Assembly (NCBI GenBank): GCA_022545705.1
Contig: JACZQN010000004.1
Location: forward strand, 1-48,491
DNA: 48,491 nucleotides
Origin: Nitrospirota bacterium
GTDB taxonomy: Bacteria > Nitrospirota > Nitrospiria > Nitrospirales > Nitrospiraceae
Direction of reading: 5' to 3'
The notes below the pieces were generated by a model. It was not told where the DNA came from. It made no database searches and saw only the letters and a list, made by a program, of their open reading frames with translations. The translations under genes and the position numbers were made by a program. Positions 8,372 through 16,082 of the stretch are shown piece by piece; the stretch's first letter is position 1, and every line of letters begins with the position of its first letter.

Positions 8372-10918
8372 CTACGCCTCAACCTTCTCCACCAGCACCC
8401 GATAGTGCGCCGCATCCGCGTCCAATGGTTCCTCAGCCAGGATCTTCTGGCCGTCATTGCGGAGGCTCATCGGCACGTTTTTGATCGGTTCACCGGCGTC
8501 AAGCCAGACTTCTAACTGCTGACCGGCATCCATCATCTCGAGCTTCAACTTGGTCTTGACATAGTTGAGCGGGCACATGACGCCTCGCAAGTCGAAGACC
8601 GTCACCCCAGCGTGAACGCCCTGCTCTGGCTCAGCCGCTGCCGCAGCAGGCCCTGCATCTTTCTGATCCGGTTGCGTCGTGGGCTCTGCTGTCCCGGTCT
8701 CCTTTGCCTTCTCGGCCTCCGCCAGTTTCAGATCCTTGCCGATCTGATCAGTGGCGGACCTGCAGGCCTCAACGAATCCGCGCGCGAAGCTTATCTTGGC
8801 AGCGGAGAACTCGGGAGTCGTGTCCTTTGGCCCCAAGTCACTCATCTGCGCGCCCAAGTGTTGGTACGAGGTTGGGACCACGCCCTTCACGGCCAGACGG
8901 CGCTCAAACTCGCTGAAGGTGTCGGCATCCGTCGCCGGATCCACCCCCTCCGTCACCAGCAAGGCCTTCGCTCCTGCGAGCACCGCACGGTAGGCCTTGT
9001 TGACTGAAACGGAGTATTGGTGTTTCTCGGCCAGGATGCGGGCTTGATAGAGCTCCTGTTCTGCTTCCAGCATGCGGTCGTCGATCATCTCCAGGGCCCC
9101 GCCTGCGCATTCACCCGGCCCGAGGTCCTCCATTGTGAACTCCTCTTCGCCCTCCCAGTCATAGTAATAGGTGGGATCCTTCTCAAATGGCGGCAGGATG
9201 GTGTAAGGGATCAGTTCCTCCTTGAGCTTGGCTTTGCCGGTTCGCGCGAGAAAAGCCTGGAGACCCTCCTCTGATTGCCGATCGCGGCGAAATACGGCAA
9301 GCAGGTGTGAAACGGCTGCCGGGACATTCTTGGCCGGGAGCTTCACCGTCATCTGACCAATCTTGGCGGTTCCATTTACGTGTCCTCCCAGATGCAGCTC
9401 GTAATGGGGCGCGATGTGGTCGCGCACGCGCTTCCCGACCCCGTGGAGCCCGATTGTGGCAATGTGGTGCTGGGCGCAGGAGTTGTGGCATCCGCTGATC
9501 TTCACGTCCACGCCTTTGAGGTCCTCAGGCACTTGGCCGGGTGGGAAGATTTCCGCCATCGCACGAGCCAATCCCTTCGAGGACGTAATGCCGAGGCCGC
9601 ACGTATCGGTGCCGGGGCAGGCGGTGATGTCCTCGACCAGTTCGGCACCGGGGTCAGCCAGGCCGTGTGACAGCAGGTCTGCGTAGAGATCCTCCACACG
9701 CGACTCCGGGATCCAGCGAAGGATGAGGTTCTGGTGGATGGTCGTGCGGAGGTTCCCGTTGGTATACCGTTCGGCCAGATCAGCCACGAAGTACATGTGT
9801 GAAGTGGTCATATCTCCCATCGGCAGCATGATGACTGCGGCCGCGTAGCCCTGTTGCTTCTGCTTCACAACATTGGTTCGCTTCCACGTCGCATAGGCTG
9901 TTTCGGAGCCTGAATGGCCATTGCCTTGCGCGCCGTCCCCCTGGCCGTCGTCGAGCACGCCCGGCATCTCGTCAGAGGAGGGAGAGGATGGCATGATCAG
10001 CGGCACAGGGTCGTCCTGATGGTGGAGGAGGTTGATCGGCTCCCGGCCGGGCCGGGCATGCCCCATCGCGACGTAGGCTTCTTCCCACCGCCGCTTGTAT
10101 TCCTCGAATCCCAGTTTATCGATGACAAACTTCATGCGGGCCTTGTTGCGGTTCTTCCGATTACCCAACGTGTCGAAGACCTTGATGACGGCTTCGATCG
10201 TGGGTATCAGCTCGTCCGTCGAGACAAACTCGCGCAAGACCTGGGCGATGCGGGGGGCGGACCCCAGGCCTCCGCCCACGGTCATCCGGAATCCAATCGT
10301 CCCGTCCTCGCGGCGTCCGGCGAGCAGGCCGATGTCGTGGATGGGAGTCAGGGCGCAGTCGTGGCGGCAGCCCGAGAACGCAATCTTAAATTTCCGCGGG
10401 AGGCTCTGGTTTAGGGGATTGCGAAGTAAGTGAAGAGCCACGGTGTTCGCATACGGCGTCACGTCGAAGACCTCGCCTGGACAGACCCCGGCCAAGTGGC
10501 ATGCCGTGACATTGCGTACCGTGTTGGCGCAGGCCTCACGGGTGGTCAAGCCGACCTCGGCGAGGCCCCGCATGATCGTCCCTACATCTTTGAGCAGGGC
10601 GAAATGGAGCTGAACATCCTGGCGTGTGGTGACGTGACCGACTCCGGTGGCGTACGTGTCGGCCAATTCAGCAATGCGCCGGAGTTGATTGGCCGTGAGA
10701 CCGCCAAACGGGATCTTGATGCGCACCATTTGTACGCCCGGTTGGCGCTGGCCATAAATCCCATGCTGCAAACGGAAGGGCTTGAAGAGGTCAGCCGAAA
10801 CCTCTCCCGCGTCCAGCCGTCGCACTTCGTCCTCGAAGGATTCGATCTCCTCAAGGATCGCGGGCGGGATAGGATGAGTCTTGATCTCGACAGGATGGGT
10901 TGTAGTGGAAGAAGTCAT
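8372..10918 (-). CDS. Siroheme sulfite reductase fused to a helical domain and a TusA domain
   Basis: An 848-residue protein. Residues 20-580 are a nitrite/sulfite reductase of the NIR_SIR type with its two internal repeats. The second half holds the expected siroheme-4Fe-4S ligands, C434-x5-C440 and C477-x3-C481 (in ISGCHNSCAQHH). The first half unexpectedly keeps the same spacing, C140-x5-C146 and C184-x3-C188. Residues about 605-735 are an all-helical, HEPN-like segment. After an Ala/Glu/Pro linker, residues 773-848 are a TusA sulfur-carrier domain with the CPxxxVK-type motif at C782. The enzyme should reduce sulfite to sulfide, and the TusA domain could accept or relay sulfur. Position between the Rrf2 gene and cysH favours sulfite over nitrite as substrate. 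Confidence 0.9.
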   Translation of the reverse strand: MTSSTTTHPVEIKTHPIPPAILEEIESFEDEVRRLDAGEVSADLFKPFRLQHGIYGQRQPGVQMVRIKIPFGGLTANQLRRIAELADTYATGVGHVTTRQDVQLHFALLKDVGTIMRGLAEVGLTTREACANTVRNVTACHLAGVCPGEVFDVTPYANTVALHLLRNPLNQSLPRKFKIAFSGCRHDCALTPIHDIGLLAGRREDGTIGFRMTVGGGLGSAPRIAQVLREFVSTDELIPTIEAVIKVFDTLGNRKNRNKARMKFVIDKLGFEEYKRRWEEAYVAMGHARPGREPINLLHHQDDPVPLIMPSSPSSDEMPGVLDDGQGDGAQGNGHSGSETAYATWKRTNVVKQKQQGYAAAVIMLPMGDMTTSHMYFVADLAERYTNGNLRTTIHQNLILRWIPESRVEDLYADLLSHGLADPGAELVEDITACPGTDTCGLGITSSKGLARAMAEIFPPGQVPEDLKGVDVKISGCHNSCAQHHIATIGLHGVGKRVRDHIAPHYELHLGGHVNGTAKIGQMTVKLPAKNVPAAVSHLLAVFRRDRQSEEGLQAFLARTGKAKLKEELIPYTILPPFEKDPTYYYDWEGEEEFTMEDLGPGECAGGALEMIDDRMLEAEQELYQARILAEKHQYSVSVNKAYRAVLAGAKALLVTEGVDPATDADTFSEFERRLAVKGVVPTSYQHLGAQMSDLGPKDTTPEFSAAKISFARGFVEACRSATDQIGKDLKLAEAEKAKETGTAEPTTQPDQKDAGPAAAAAEPEQGVHAGVTVFDLRGVMCPLNYVKTKLKLEMMDAGQQLEVWLDAGEPIKNVPMSLRNDGQKILAEEPLDADAAHYRVLVEKVEA

Positions 10919-10992
10919 AGGGGTGTCTCCATTGCAGATGTACGATGTACAATCGCGGGTGTATCAATCTTCAATCGGAACATCCTCAATTC

Positions 10993-11445
10993 TCAAATGT
11001 GGTACATCAACGTGCGTTCCTGATCGAGCCGCGCGTAGCGCTCCGCCAATTCTTTCAGCGTCACCGCGCTCAGCACGCCGAGTTCCGCCTGGCGCACTTG
11101 CTCCCAGACATCGGCCAATACCAATTCCGGCTTCGACTGCCCGTGTGCGCGGCGCGCGGACATGCTGCGACGTGGCTCAGGAGAGAGCGGTCCGTCAAGT
11201 GCCTCCACGAGATCGGCCAGGGAAATGTCGGACAGTGGCCGACTGAGAAGGTAGCCGCCTTGCGCTCCTCGTACGCTCTCGACGAAGCCTGCTTTCTTCA
11301 TGGCATTGAGGACGTGTTCGAGAAAGCGAGGAGGGATCGTCTGCCGACGAGCAATGGACTTTGCCTGGACTGGAGACGTGCCATTGTTCGAGGCCAGATC
11401 GAGGGCTGCCATAATGGCGTATTTGGCTTTGAGCGAGACCTTCAT
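10993..11445 (-). CDS. Rrf2-family transcriptional regulator, CymR-like
   Basis: A 150-residue Rrf2 winged-helix repressor. The N-terminal helix-turn-helix reads VSLKAKYAIMAALDLA, and RGAQGGYLLSRPLSDISLADLVEA is the family wing and dimer signature. The protein contains no cysteine, so it cannot carry the Fe-S cluster of IscR or NsrR; that resembles CymR, which controls cysteine and sulfur metabolism through a protein partner. It is the first gene of the leftward sulfur cluster, 74 bp before the sulfite reductase gene with no terminator between, so it probably autoregulates and controls the cluster. A promoter and palindrome lie just upstream. Confidence 0.9.
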   Translation of the reverse strand: MKVSLKAKYAIMAALDLASNNGTSPVQAKSIARRQTIPPRFLEHVLNAMKKAGFVESVRGAQGGYLLSRPLSDISLADLVEALDGPLSPEPRRSMSARRAHGQSKPELVLADVWEQVRQAELGVLSAVTLKELAERYARLDQERTLMYHI

Positions 11446-11457
11446 ATTAAATCCCAG

Positions 11458-11474
11458 TATTCCGATAGGAAATA
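11458..11474 (-). promoter_or_regulatory. Candidate Rrf2 operator
   Basis: Imperfect palindrome TATTCCGATAGGAAATA (ATTCC-N4-GGAAaT) between the predicted promoter and the Rrf2 start codon, about 15-35 bp past the -10 element. Position and symmetry suit a repressor site. Which protein binds it is inference. Confidence 0.45.
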
Positions 11475-11487
11475 AAAATAGTACCCC

Positions 11488-11519
11488 AATATATACAGCC
11501 CTAAGTCAGCCCTTGTCAA
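11488..11519 (-). promoter_or_regulatory. Sigma-70-type promoter of the sulfur cluster
   Basis: On the minus strand a perfect TTGACA (11519-11514), an 18-bp spacer and TATATATT (11495-11488) precede the Rrf2 gene. This is the best promoter match in the left half of the window. Confidence 0.75.
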
Positions 11520-11956
11520 CTACTTTCGCTCACGAGAAGGATTGCCGAGAAACTTCCATAACATCGCTTTCTGCCTAGAGAAATTCCTCACGAGTCCCGG
11601 GATACCGTACCACCAGGGTGAACTCCTAGGCCTAGGGTGATCAGCTTTGACATCCTGACCCTCACAAGAAGGGTCAGGCTTGAGCAGCGTATTGGCTGCG
11701 CCATCTGTGTTCCTGTCCAGAATTCTGAGAGAGAAGATCCGAGGAATCTCAGCGAGGCATGCGAATACGTGAGGCCGATCGGCTCAAGCCATGTGGACTC
11801 CGTGTGAAAAGATACAATACAAATCGCAAGTCAATGAAAATTGCAGGTCGGTGTTCGGCATCCGCATTGCTTTCACTGAAAAACAGGACAGCGTATTTTC
11901 CCAATTGACATGATGTGACCCTTGCGGGATAATCGCGGCTCTTCCGAGGGACCTTC
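11520..11956. other. Gene-free spacer with one hairpin
   Basis: Divergent spacer between the Rrf2 gene and the Fis-type regulator. The only clear structure is a perfect 9-bp hairpin at 11654-11678 (CCTGACCCT / AGGGTCAGG) with no following T-run. No gene or known RNA is recognised. Confidence 0.5.
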
Positions 11957-12550
11957 GTGGCAATCCGCTCAGCCGGGTTCAGTGTTCTTCTTCTCAGCAA
12001 CGATCCACATCTTCAAGCTGAGCTCAAGGAACATCTCAAGGAAACGACGATCACGGTCGCTGATGCGATGTCCAGTGTGCCTCGACCGGTTGGCAATCGC
12101 GGCTTTGACGCGGTGATCGTCGAAGCGAAGCGAGGCACTCACCATGAACTCTCCGAGGTCTACCGAGCAGTAGATCCTGCCCGCACCGTGATCCTGGCGG
12201 GGTCTCGAGCGGTCCTTCGGCATGCACCTGGCTTCGTGCAGGCCATGAAGCAGAGCGCCGGTCAGCCTGCAAAAGCCGACAGTCGAGGCTTACATTTGGA
12301 GGACTATATCAATTCAAAACTCGGCGAATTCGTCAAAGGCATGCGGAATGGATCCGCGCGGAACCTTCACCCGATGCTCATCGCAGCGGTGGAACGACCG
12401 TTGATTGCCATTGCGCTCAAAGAGATGAACGGAAACCAGATCCAAGCTGCGCATTTGCTGGGCATGAATCGCAACACACTTCGTAAGAAGATCACCCACC
12501 TGCGGATTCCGGTCAAGCGTGGCAAAGCACGTAAAGTAAAGCCCACCTGA
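11957..12550 (+). CDS. Fis-type helix-turn-helix regulator with pseudo-receiver domain
   Basis: A 197-residue protein starting at GTG. Residues about 8-90 resemble a response-regulator receiver fold (FSVLLLSNDP, then FDAVIVEAK), but the position of the phosphorylated aspartate appears to be Glu, so control by phosphorylation is doubtful. The C-terminus is a Fis-type HTH_8: IAIALKEMNGNQIQAAHLLG followed by MNRNTLRKKI, then a basic tail. The architecture resembles NtrC-family ends without the AAA+ module. It is followed at 196 bp by tRNA-Val and has no obvious operon partner. Target genes are unknown. Confidence 0.8.
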   Translation: MAIRSAGFSVLLLSNDPHLQAELKEHLKETTITVADAMSSVPRPVGNRGFDAVIVEAKRGTHHELSEVYRAVDPARTVILAGSRAVLRHAPGFVQAMKQSAGQPAKADSRGLHLEDYINSKLGEFVKGMRNGSARNLHPMLIAAVERPLIAIALKEMNGNQIQAAHLLGMNRNTLRKKITHLRIPVKRGKARKVKPT

Positions 12551-12702
12551 CCTGAGGCCCCACAGTCAGCCGACGAGTCGACCGTGTATAGGCCTCCGAT
12601 AGGCTTGCTGATCCATCAACAAAGGGTATGGCGCAGCACCCCCGAGAGTCCGCGGGTTACCCACTTTACGCGTGGGGTCAGTCGTCTTTGCGATTGATTT
12701 TC

Positions 12703-12732
12703 TTGACAATCCTGACGATGGTAGACTAGCAT
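12703..12732 (+). promoter_or_regulatory. Promoter of tRNA-Val
   Basis: TTGACA (12703-12708), an 18-bp spacer and TAGCAT (12727-12732), 13 bp before the mature tRNA. The same -10 sequence and spacing occur before tRNA-fMet. Confidence 0.7.
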
Positions 12733-12745
12733 GCGACCGGACGAT

Positions 12746-12820
12746 AGGCGCGTAGCTCAGGGGGAGAGCGCTACCTTGACACGGTAGAGGTCGGCGGTTC
12801 AAGACCGCCCGCGCCTACCA
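12746..12820 (+). tRNA. tRNA-Val (GAC anticodon)
   Basis: Full cloverleaf of 75 nt with encoded CCA: acceptor AGGCGCG / CGCGCCT, D-arm GCTC / GAGC, anticodon stem CTACC / GGTAG with loop TTGACAC, T-arm GGCGG / CCGCC with TTCAAGA. The anticodon GAC reads valine codons. It may be co-transcribed with thrS, which starts 65 bp downstream. Confidence 0.97.
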
Positions 12821-12885
12821 TACCGCCAAAGGTATCGGACCGCCTAGGGCGGCGGTTGTGATGCCTTTTCCTACTTTCTGGCCCC

Positions 12886-14820
12886 ATGCCTAACCCAGAG
12901 CTGATTCAGGTGACCTTGCCGGATGGCACGGCTCGAGCGGTGCCGTCTAGCTCCAAGGCCGGGCAGGCGCTTCGCGAGGCCGCCGGGTCCTTGAGCAGTG
13001 ATGTCTTAGCCGTCAAGGTCAACGGCGTGCTGAGGGATCTCGACAGCACACTCACCGAAGATGCTTCGTTGGAGCCGGTCACATTTGACTCGCCCGAAGG
13101 GAAGGAAGTGTACCGGCACAGCAGCACGCACATCATGGCCCAGGCCGTCAAAGAAGTGTTCCCCTCTGCGCAACTTGCCATCGGGCCCGCGATCCGCGAC
13201 GGATTCTACTATGACTTCGCGTTCGAACGTCCCTTTACCCCTGAGGACCTCGAACAGATCGAGGCCCGGGCTCATGAGATTATCAAAGCGGACCATGCGT
13301 TCAAGCGCATGGAGATGCCGCAGCAGGAAGCCGTCGAGTTCTTCAAGGCACGCGGTGAGAAGCTCAAGGAAGAAATTCTGAGAAACTTGGAGGACGCCAC
13401 AGTTTCGCTTTATCACCAGGGGGATTTTGTCGATCTCTGCCGTGGCCCGCATGTCCCCTCAACAGGTCGCGTGAAGACGCTGAAGTTGTTGTCGAGCGCA
13501 GGCGCGTACTGGCGCGGCGATGAGCGCAACCCGATGCTTCAGCGAATCTACGGGACTTCCTTCCCGTCGCAAGACCAGCTTGATGCGCACCTCGCCAACC
13601 TTGAGGAGATTAAGCGTCGCGATCATCGCAAGCTGGGCAAGGAGCTCGATCTCTTCACGATCCAGGATGAGATCGGCCCGGGACTCGTGCTGTGGCATCC
13701 CAAGGGCGCCCTTATCCGGCTGTTGATTGAGAACTTTTGGCGAGCGCAGCATCTGCAGCAGGGCTATGAGTTGGTGTACTCGCCCCATATCGCCCGTCTG
13801 GATCTCTGGAAGACGAGCGGCCACGTCGACTATTACCGCGAGAACATGTTTGCGCCGATGAAGGTCGAGGCGAGTGAATACCAGCTCAAGCCCATGAACT
13901 GCCCGTTTCATATCATGATTTACAAGTCTCACCTGCGCAGTTACCGGGATCTACCCATCCGGTACGCTGAGCTTGGGACCGTGTACCGCTACGAGCGGAC
14001 CGGCGTCATGCACGGGTTATTCAGGTTACGTGGATTTACGCAGGATGACGCCCATTTGTTCTGCCGGCCTGACCAGATTGAAGCCGAAACGACCCGCGTG
14101 CTGGACTTCACGTTTTCAGTGCTTCGGACCTTCGGCTTTTCCGAGTTTGAAGTGTATCTGTCTACCCGTCCCGAGAACGCGACAGGGTCCCCCGAGAGCT
14201 GGACCCAGGCGACCGGAGCGCTGGAGGCGGCTTTGAAGGGGCGGGGAGTGCTGTACCAGATCGATCCCGGCGAAGGGATCTTCTACGGACCCAAAATCGA
14301 TATCAAGATTAAGGATGCGCTGGGACGGGCCTGGCAGTGCTCGACCATTCAGGTCGATTTCAACAACCCCGAGCGGTTCGGGATGGCCTACACCGGAGAG
14401 GACGGGAAAGCGCATCGACCGATTATGATTCACCGGGCGTTGCTGGGTTCAATCGAGCGGTTCTTTGGCATCCTGATCGAACACTACGCCGGGGCGTTTC
14501 CCACCTGGTTGGCTCCGGTTCAGGCGAAGGTGCTCTGTATCACGGACCGGCAACGGGACTATGCCGAGGCCGTGGTCGCTCAGCTCAAAGCCGCCGGGTT
14601 GCGGGCTGAAGCAGACCTGAGAAATGAGAAAGTGGGATTTAAGATTCGGGAAGCAGAGAAGGCGAAGGTTCCTTTTATGTTGGTCGTTGGCGACCGCGAG
14701 GTGGAAGCCGGTACGCTATCCGTCCGCGGGCGAAGCGGGGCCAATCTGGGGAGCATGCCGGCACAGAAAGTCGTGGATCTGATTCAAGCCGACATGGCGT
14801 CGACCGTGTCCGCACAGTAA
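12886..14820 (+). CDS. thrS: Threonyl-tRNA synthetase
   Basis: Class II aminoacyl-tRNA synthetase that charges tRNA-Thr. The 644 residues contain the N-terminal TGS domain (1-65), the editing/SAD domain around HSSTHIMAQAVKEVFPSAQL, the catalytic core with the zinc ligand C339 in KPMNCPFH, motif 2 around RYERTGVMHGLFRLRGFTQD, motif 3 near HRALLGSIERFFGILIEHY, and the C-terminal anticodon-binding domain. It is a standard bacterial enzyme and heads the conserved thrS-infC-rpmI-rplT block. No T-box leader is seen upstream. Confidence 0.98.
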   Translation: MPNPELIQVTLPDGTARAVPSSSKAGQALREAAGSLSSDVLAVKVNGVLRDLDSTLTEDASLEPVTFDSPEGKEVYRHSSTHIMAQAVKEVFPSAQLAIGPAIRDGFYYDFAFERPFTPEDLEQIEARAHEIIKADHAFKRMEMPQQEAVEFFKARGEKLKEEILRNLEDATVSLYHQGDFVDLCRGPHVPSTGRVKTLKLLSSAGAYWRGDERNPMLQRIYGTSFPSQDQLDAHLANLEEIKRRDHRKLGKELDLFTIQDEIGPGLVLWHPKGALIRLLIENFWRAQHLQQGYELVYSPHIARLDLWKTSGHVDYYRENMFAPMKVEASEYQLKPMNCPFHIMIYKSHLRSYRDLPIRYAELGTVYRYERTGVMHGLFRLRGFTQDDAHLFCRPDQIEAETTRVLDFTFSVLRTFGFSEFEVYLSTRPENATGSPESWTQATGALEAALKGRGVLYQIDPGEGIFYGPKIDIKIKDALGRAWQCSTIQVDFNNPERFGMAYTGEDGKAHRPIMIHRALLGSIERFFGILIEHYAGAFPTWLAPVQAKVLCITDRQRDYAEAVVAQLKAAGLRAEADLRNEKVGFKIREAEKAKVPFMLVVGDREVEAGTLSVRGRSGANLGSMPAQKVVDLIQADMASTVSAQ

Positions 14821-14830
14821 TCGTTTCGCA

Positions 14831-14842
14831 AGGAGGTGATCT
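14831..14842 (+). promoter_or_regulatory. Ribosome-binding site that sets the infC start
   Basis: AGGAGGTGATCT, near-perfect complement to the 16S tail, with AGGAGG six bases before an ATC codon at 14843. It is too far (24 nt) from the first GTG at 14861 to serve that codon. Confidence 0.85.
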
Positions 14843-15352
14843 ATCGTTCCTAAGCTACGCGTGAATCGGGCGATCCGGGTCGCGGAAGTCCGAGTGATTG
14901 ATTCTGAAGGGGAGCAATTGGGCATCCTGCCCACCCCTGAGGCGTTCCGGAAGGCGCAAGATCTGGGGTATGATCTGGTAGAAGTGGCGCCGAACTCGCA
15001 GCCGCCGGTCTGCCGGATCATGGATTATGGCAAGTATAAATATGAGTTGAGCAAGAAGGAGCACCAAAGCCGACGGCATCAGAAATCGACACAGGTCAAA
15101 GAGATCAAGCTGCGGCCGCGGACCGACAAGCATGACCTGGAGATCAAGATCCGACAGATCAAGGGATTCCTCGCTGAAGGGAACAAGACAAAAGTCACCG
15201 TGACCTTCCGCGGTCGCGAGATGGCTAACCAGACACTGGGCCGGACGATGATGACCAAGGTCGTCGGGGAACTGGCAGAAGCTGGCACGATCGAGTATGC
15301 CCCGCGCATGGAGGGACGGAGCTTGATCGCGGTCGTCGCCCCAAAACACTGA
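14843..15352 (+). CDS. infC: Translation initiation factor IF-3, starting at ATC
   Basis: IF-3 binds the 30S subunit, blocks premature subunit joining and proofreads the initiator tRNA and start codon. A conventional start would be GTG at 14861 (163 residues). The ideal Shine-Dalgarno instead points to ATC at 14843, giving 169 residues beginning (M)VPKLRVNRAIRVAEVRVID, which restores the usual IF-3 N-terminus. IF-3 genes commonly use AUU-type starts so that IF-3 represses its own synthesis; this ATC fits that pattern. The linker (SKKEHQSRRHQKS) and C-terminal domain (KEIKLRPRTDKHDLEIKIRQ) are standard. Confidence 0.95.
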   Translation: MVPKLRVNRAIRVAEVRVIDSEGEQLGILPTPEAFRKAQDLGYDLVEVAPNSQPPVCRIMDYGKYKYELSKKEHQSRRHQKSTQVKEIKLRPRTDKHDLEIKIRQIKGFLAEGNKTKVTVTFRGREMANQTLGRTMMTKVVGELAEAGTIEYAPRMEGRSLIAVVAPKH

Positions 15353-15398
15353 TCCCAATCTGGCGGAGCAGTCAGAGGGAGAACCAGAGGGGAAGGAC

Positions 15399-15605
15399 AT
15401 GAAGGGGTTTAAGCTGAAGACTCACTCGGGCGCGAGCAAGCGATTCAGCCGGACCGGGAGCGGAAAGTTGGTGCGGCGCAAGGCGGGGAGACGACATATC
15501 TTGACGAGCAAGGCCCGCGACCGGAAGCGTCGCCTCAAAGATAAGGTAGCCGTAGCGCCTGGGGAAAAGCTCTCGGTGAGTCGGTTAATGCCCTACGGCG
15601 GTTAG
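15399..15605 (+). CDS. rpmI: 50S ribosomal protein L35
   Basis: A 68-residue basic protein with the L35 pattern KLKTHSGASKRFSRTGSGK near the N-terminus and the HILTSKARDRKRRLK core. Part of the large ribosomal subunit. It lies 46 bp after infC and 49 bp before rplT, in the usual order. It ends in TAG. Confidence 0.97.
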   Translation: MKGFKLKTHSGASKRFSRTGSGKLVRRKAGRRHILTSKARDRKRRLKDKVAVAPGEKLSVSRLMPYGG

Positions 15606-15654
15606 AAGGCAAAAGGTAAAAGGAAAATCTAGCCAGCATTAAGGAGTTCGAGTT

Positions 15655-16017
15655 ATGCCACGCGTGAAGGGCGGTCCGAAAACGAGGCGGCGGAGAAGAA
15701 AGCGGCTCAAGTTAGCGAAGGGTCAGTATGGTGGCAAGAGCCGGCTGTTCAGGTCTGCCACCGAGTCAGTGGACAAAGGGCAAGCCTATGCCTACGTTGG
15801 GCGGAAGCAACGGAAGCGGAATTTCCGTTGTCTGTGGGTGGCCCGGATCAACGCGGCGGTTCGTGCACACGGGCTGACCTACAGCCGTTTCATCAGCGCG
15901 CTGAGAAAAGCGAATATCCTGCTTGATCGGAAAGTGCTCTCGGACATGGCCATCAAGGACCCGGCTGGATTTGAGAACCTCACCACGATGGCTAAGGAAC
16001 AGGTCGCCACAACGTAA
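15655..16017 (+). CDS. rplT: 50S ribosomal protein L20
   Basis: A 120-residue L20, which binds 23S rRNA early in 50S assembly and in several bacteria represses the infC-rpmI-rplT message. [35 protein letters not shown] and the [15 protein letters not shown] segment are diagnostic. In most bacteria pheST follows directly on the same strand; here the downstream pheST pair is of another type and convergent. Confidence 0.97.
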   Translation: MPRVKGGPKTRRRRRKRLKLAKGQYGGKSRLFRSATESVDKGQAYAYVGRKQRKRNFRCLWVARINAAVRAHGLTYSRFISALRKANILLDRKVLSDMAIKDPAGFENLTTMAKEQVATT

Positions 16018-16082
16018 ACGTGATGAGTCACGCGTGAAGCGCGCGCAGTCCCTCTGAGCGCATCACGCCTAACGTGTCACGT
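16018..16082. repeat. Imperfect palindrome between rplT and pheT, possible bidirectional terminator
   Basis: The 25-nt arms 16018-16042 and 16058-16082 pair imperfectly around a 15-nt loop, built on an ACGTGATG/GCGTGA-like word. It fills the 59-bp convergent spacer and its right arm covers the pheT stop codon. It could stop transcripts from both sides, though there is no T-run. Confidence 0.65.
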
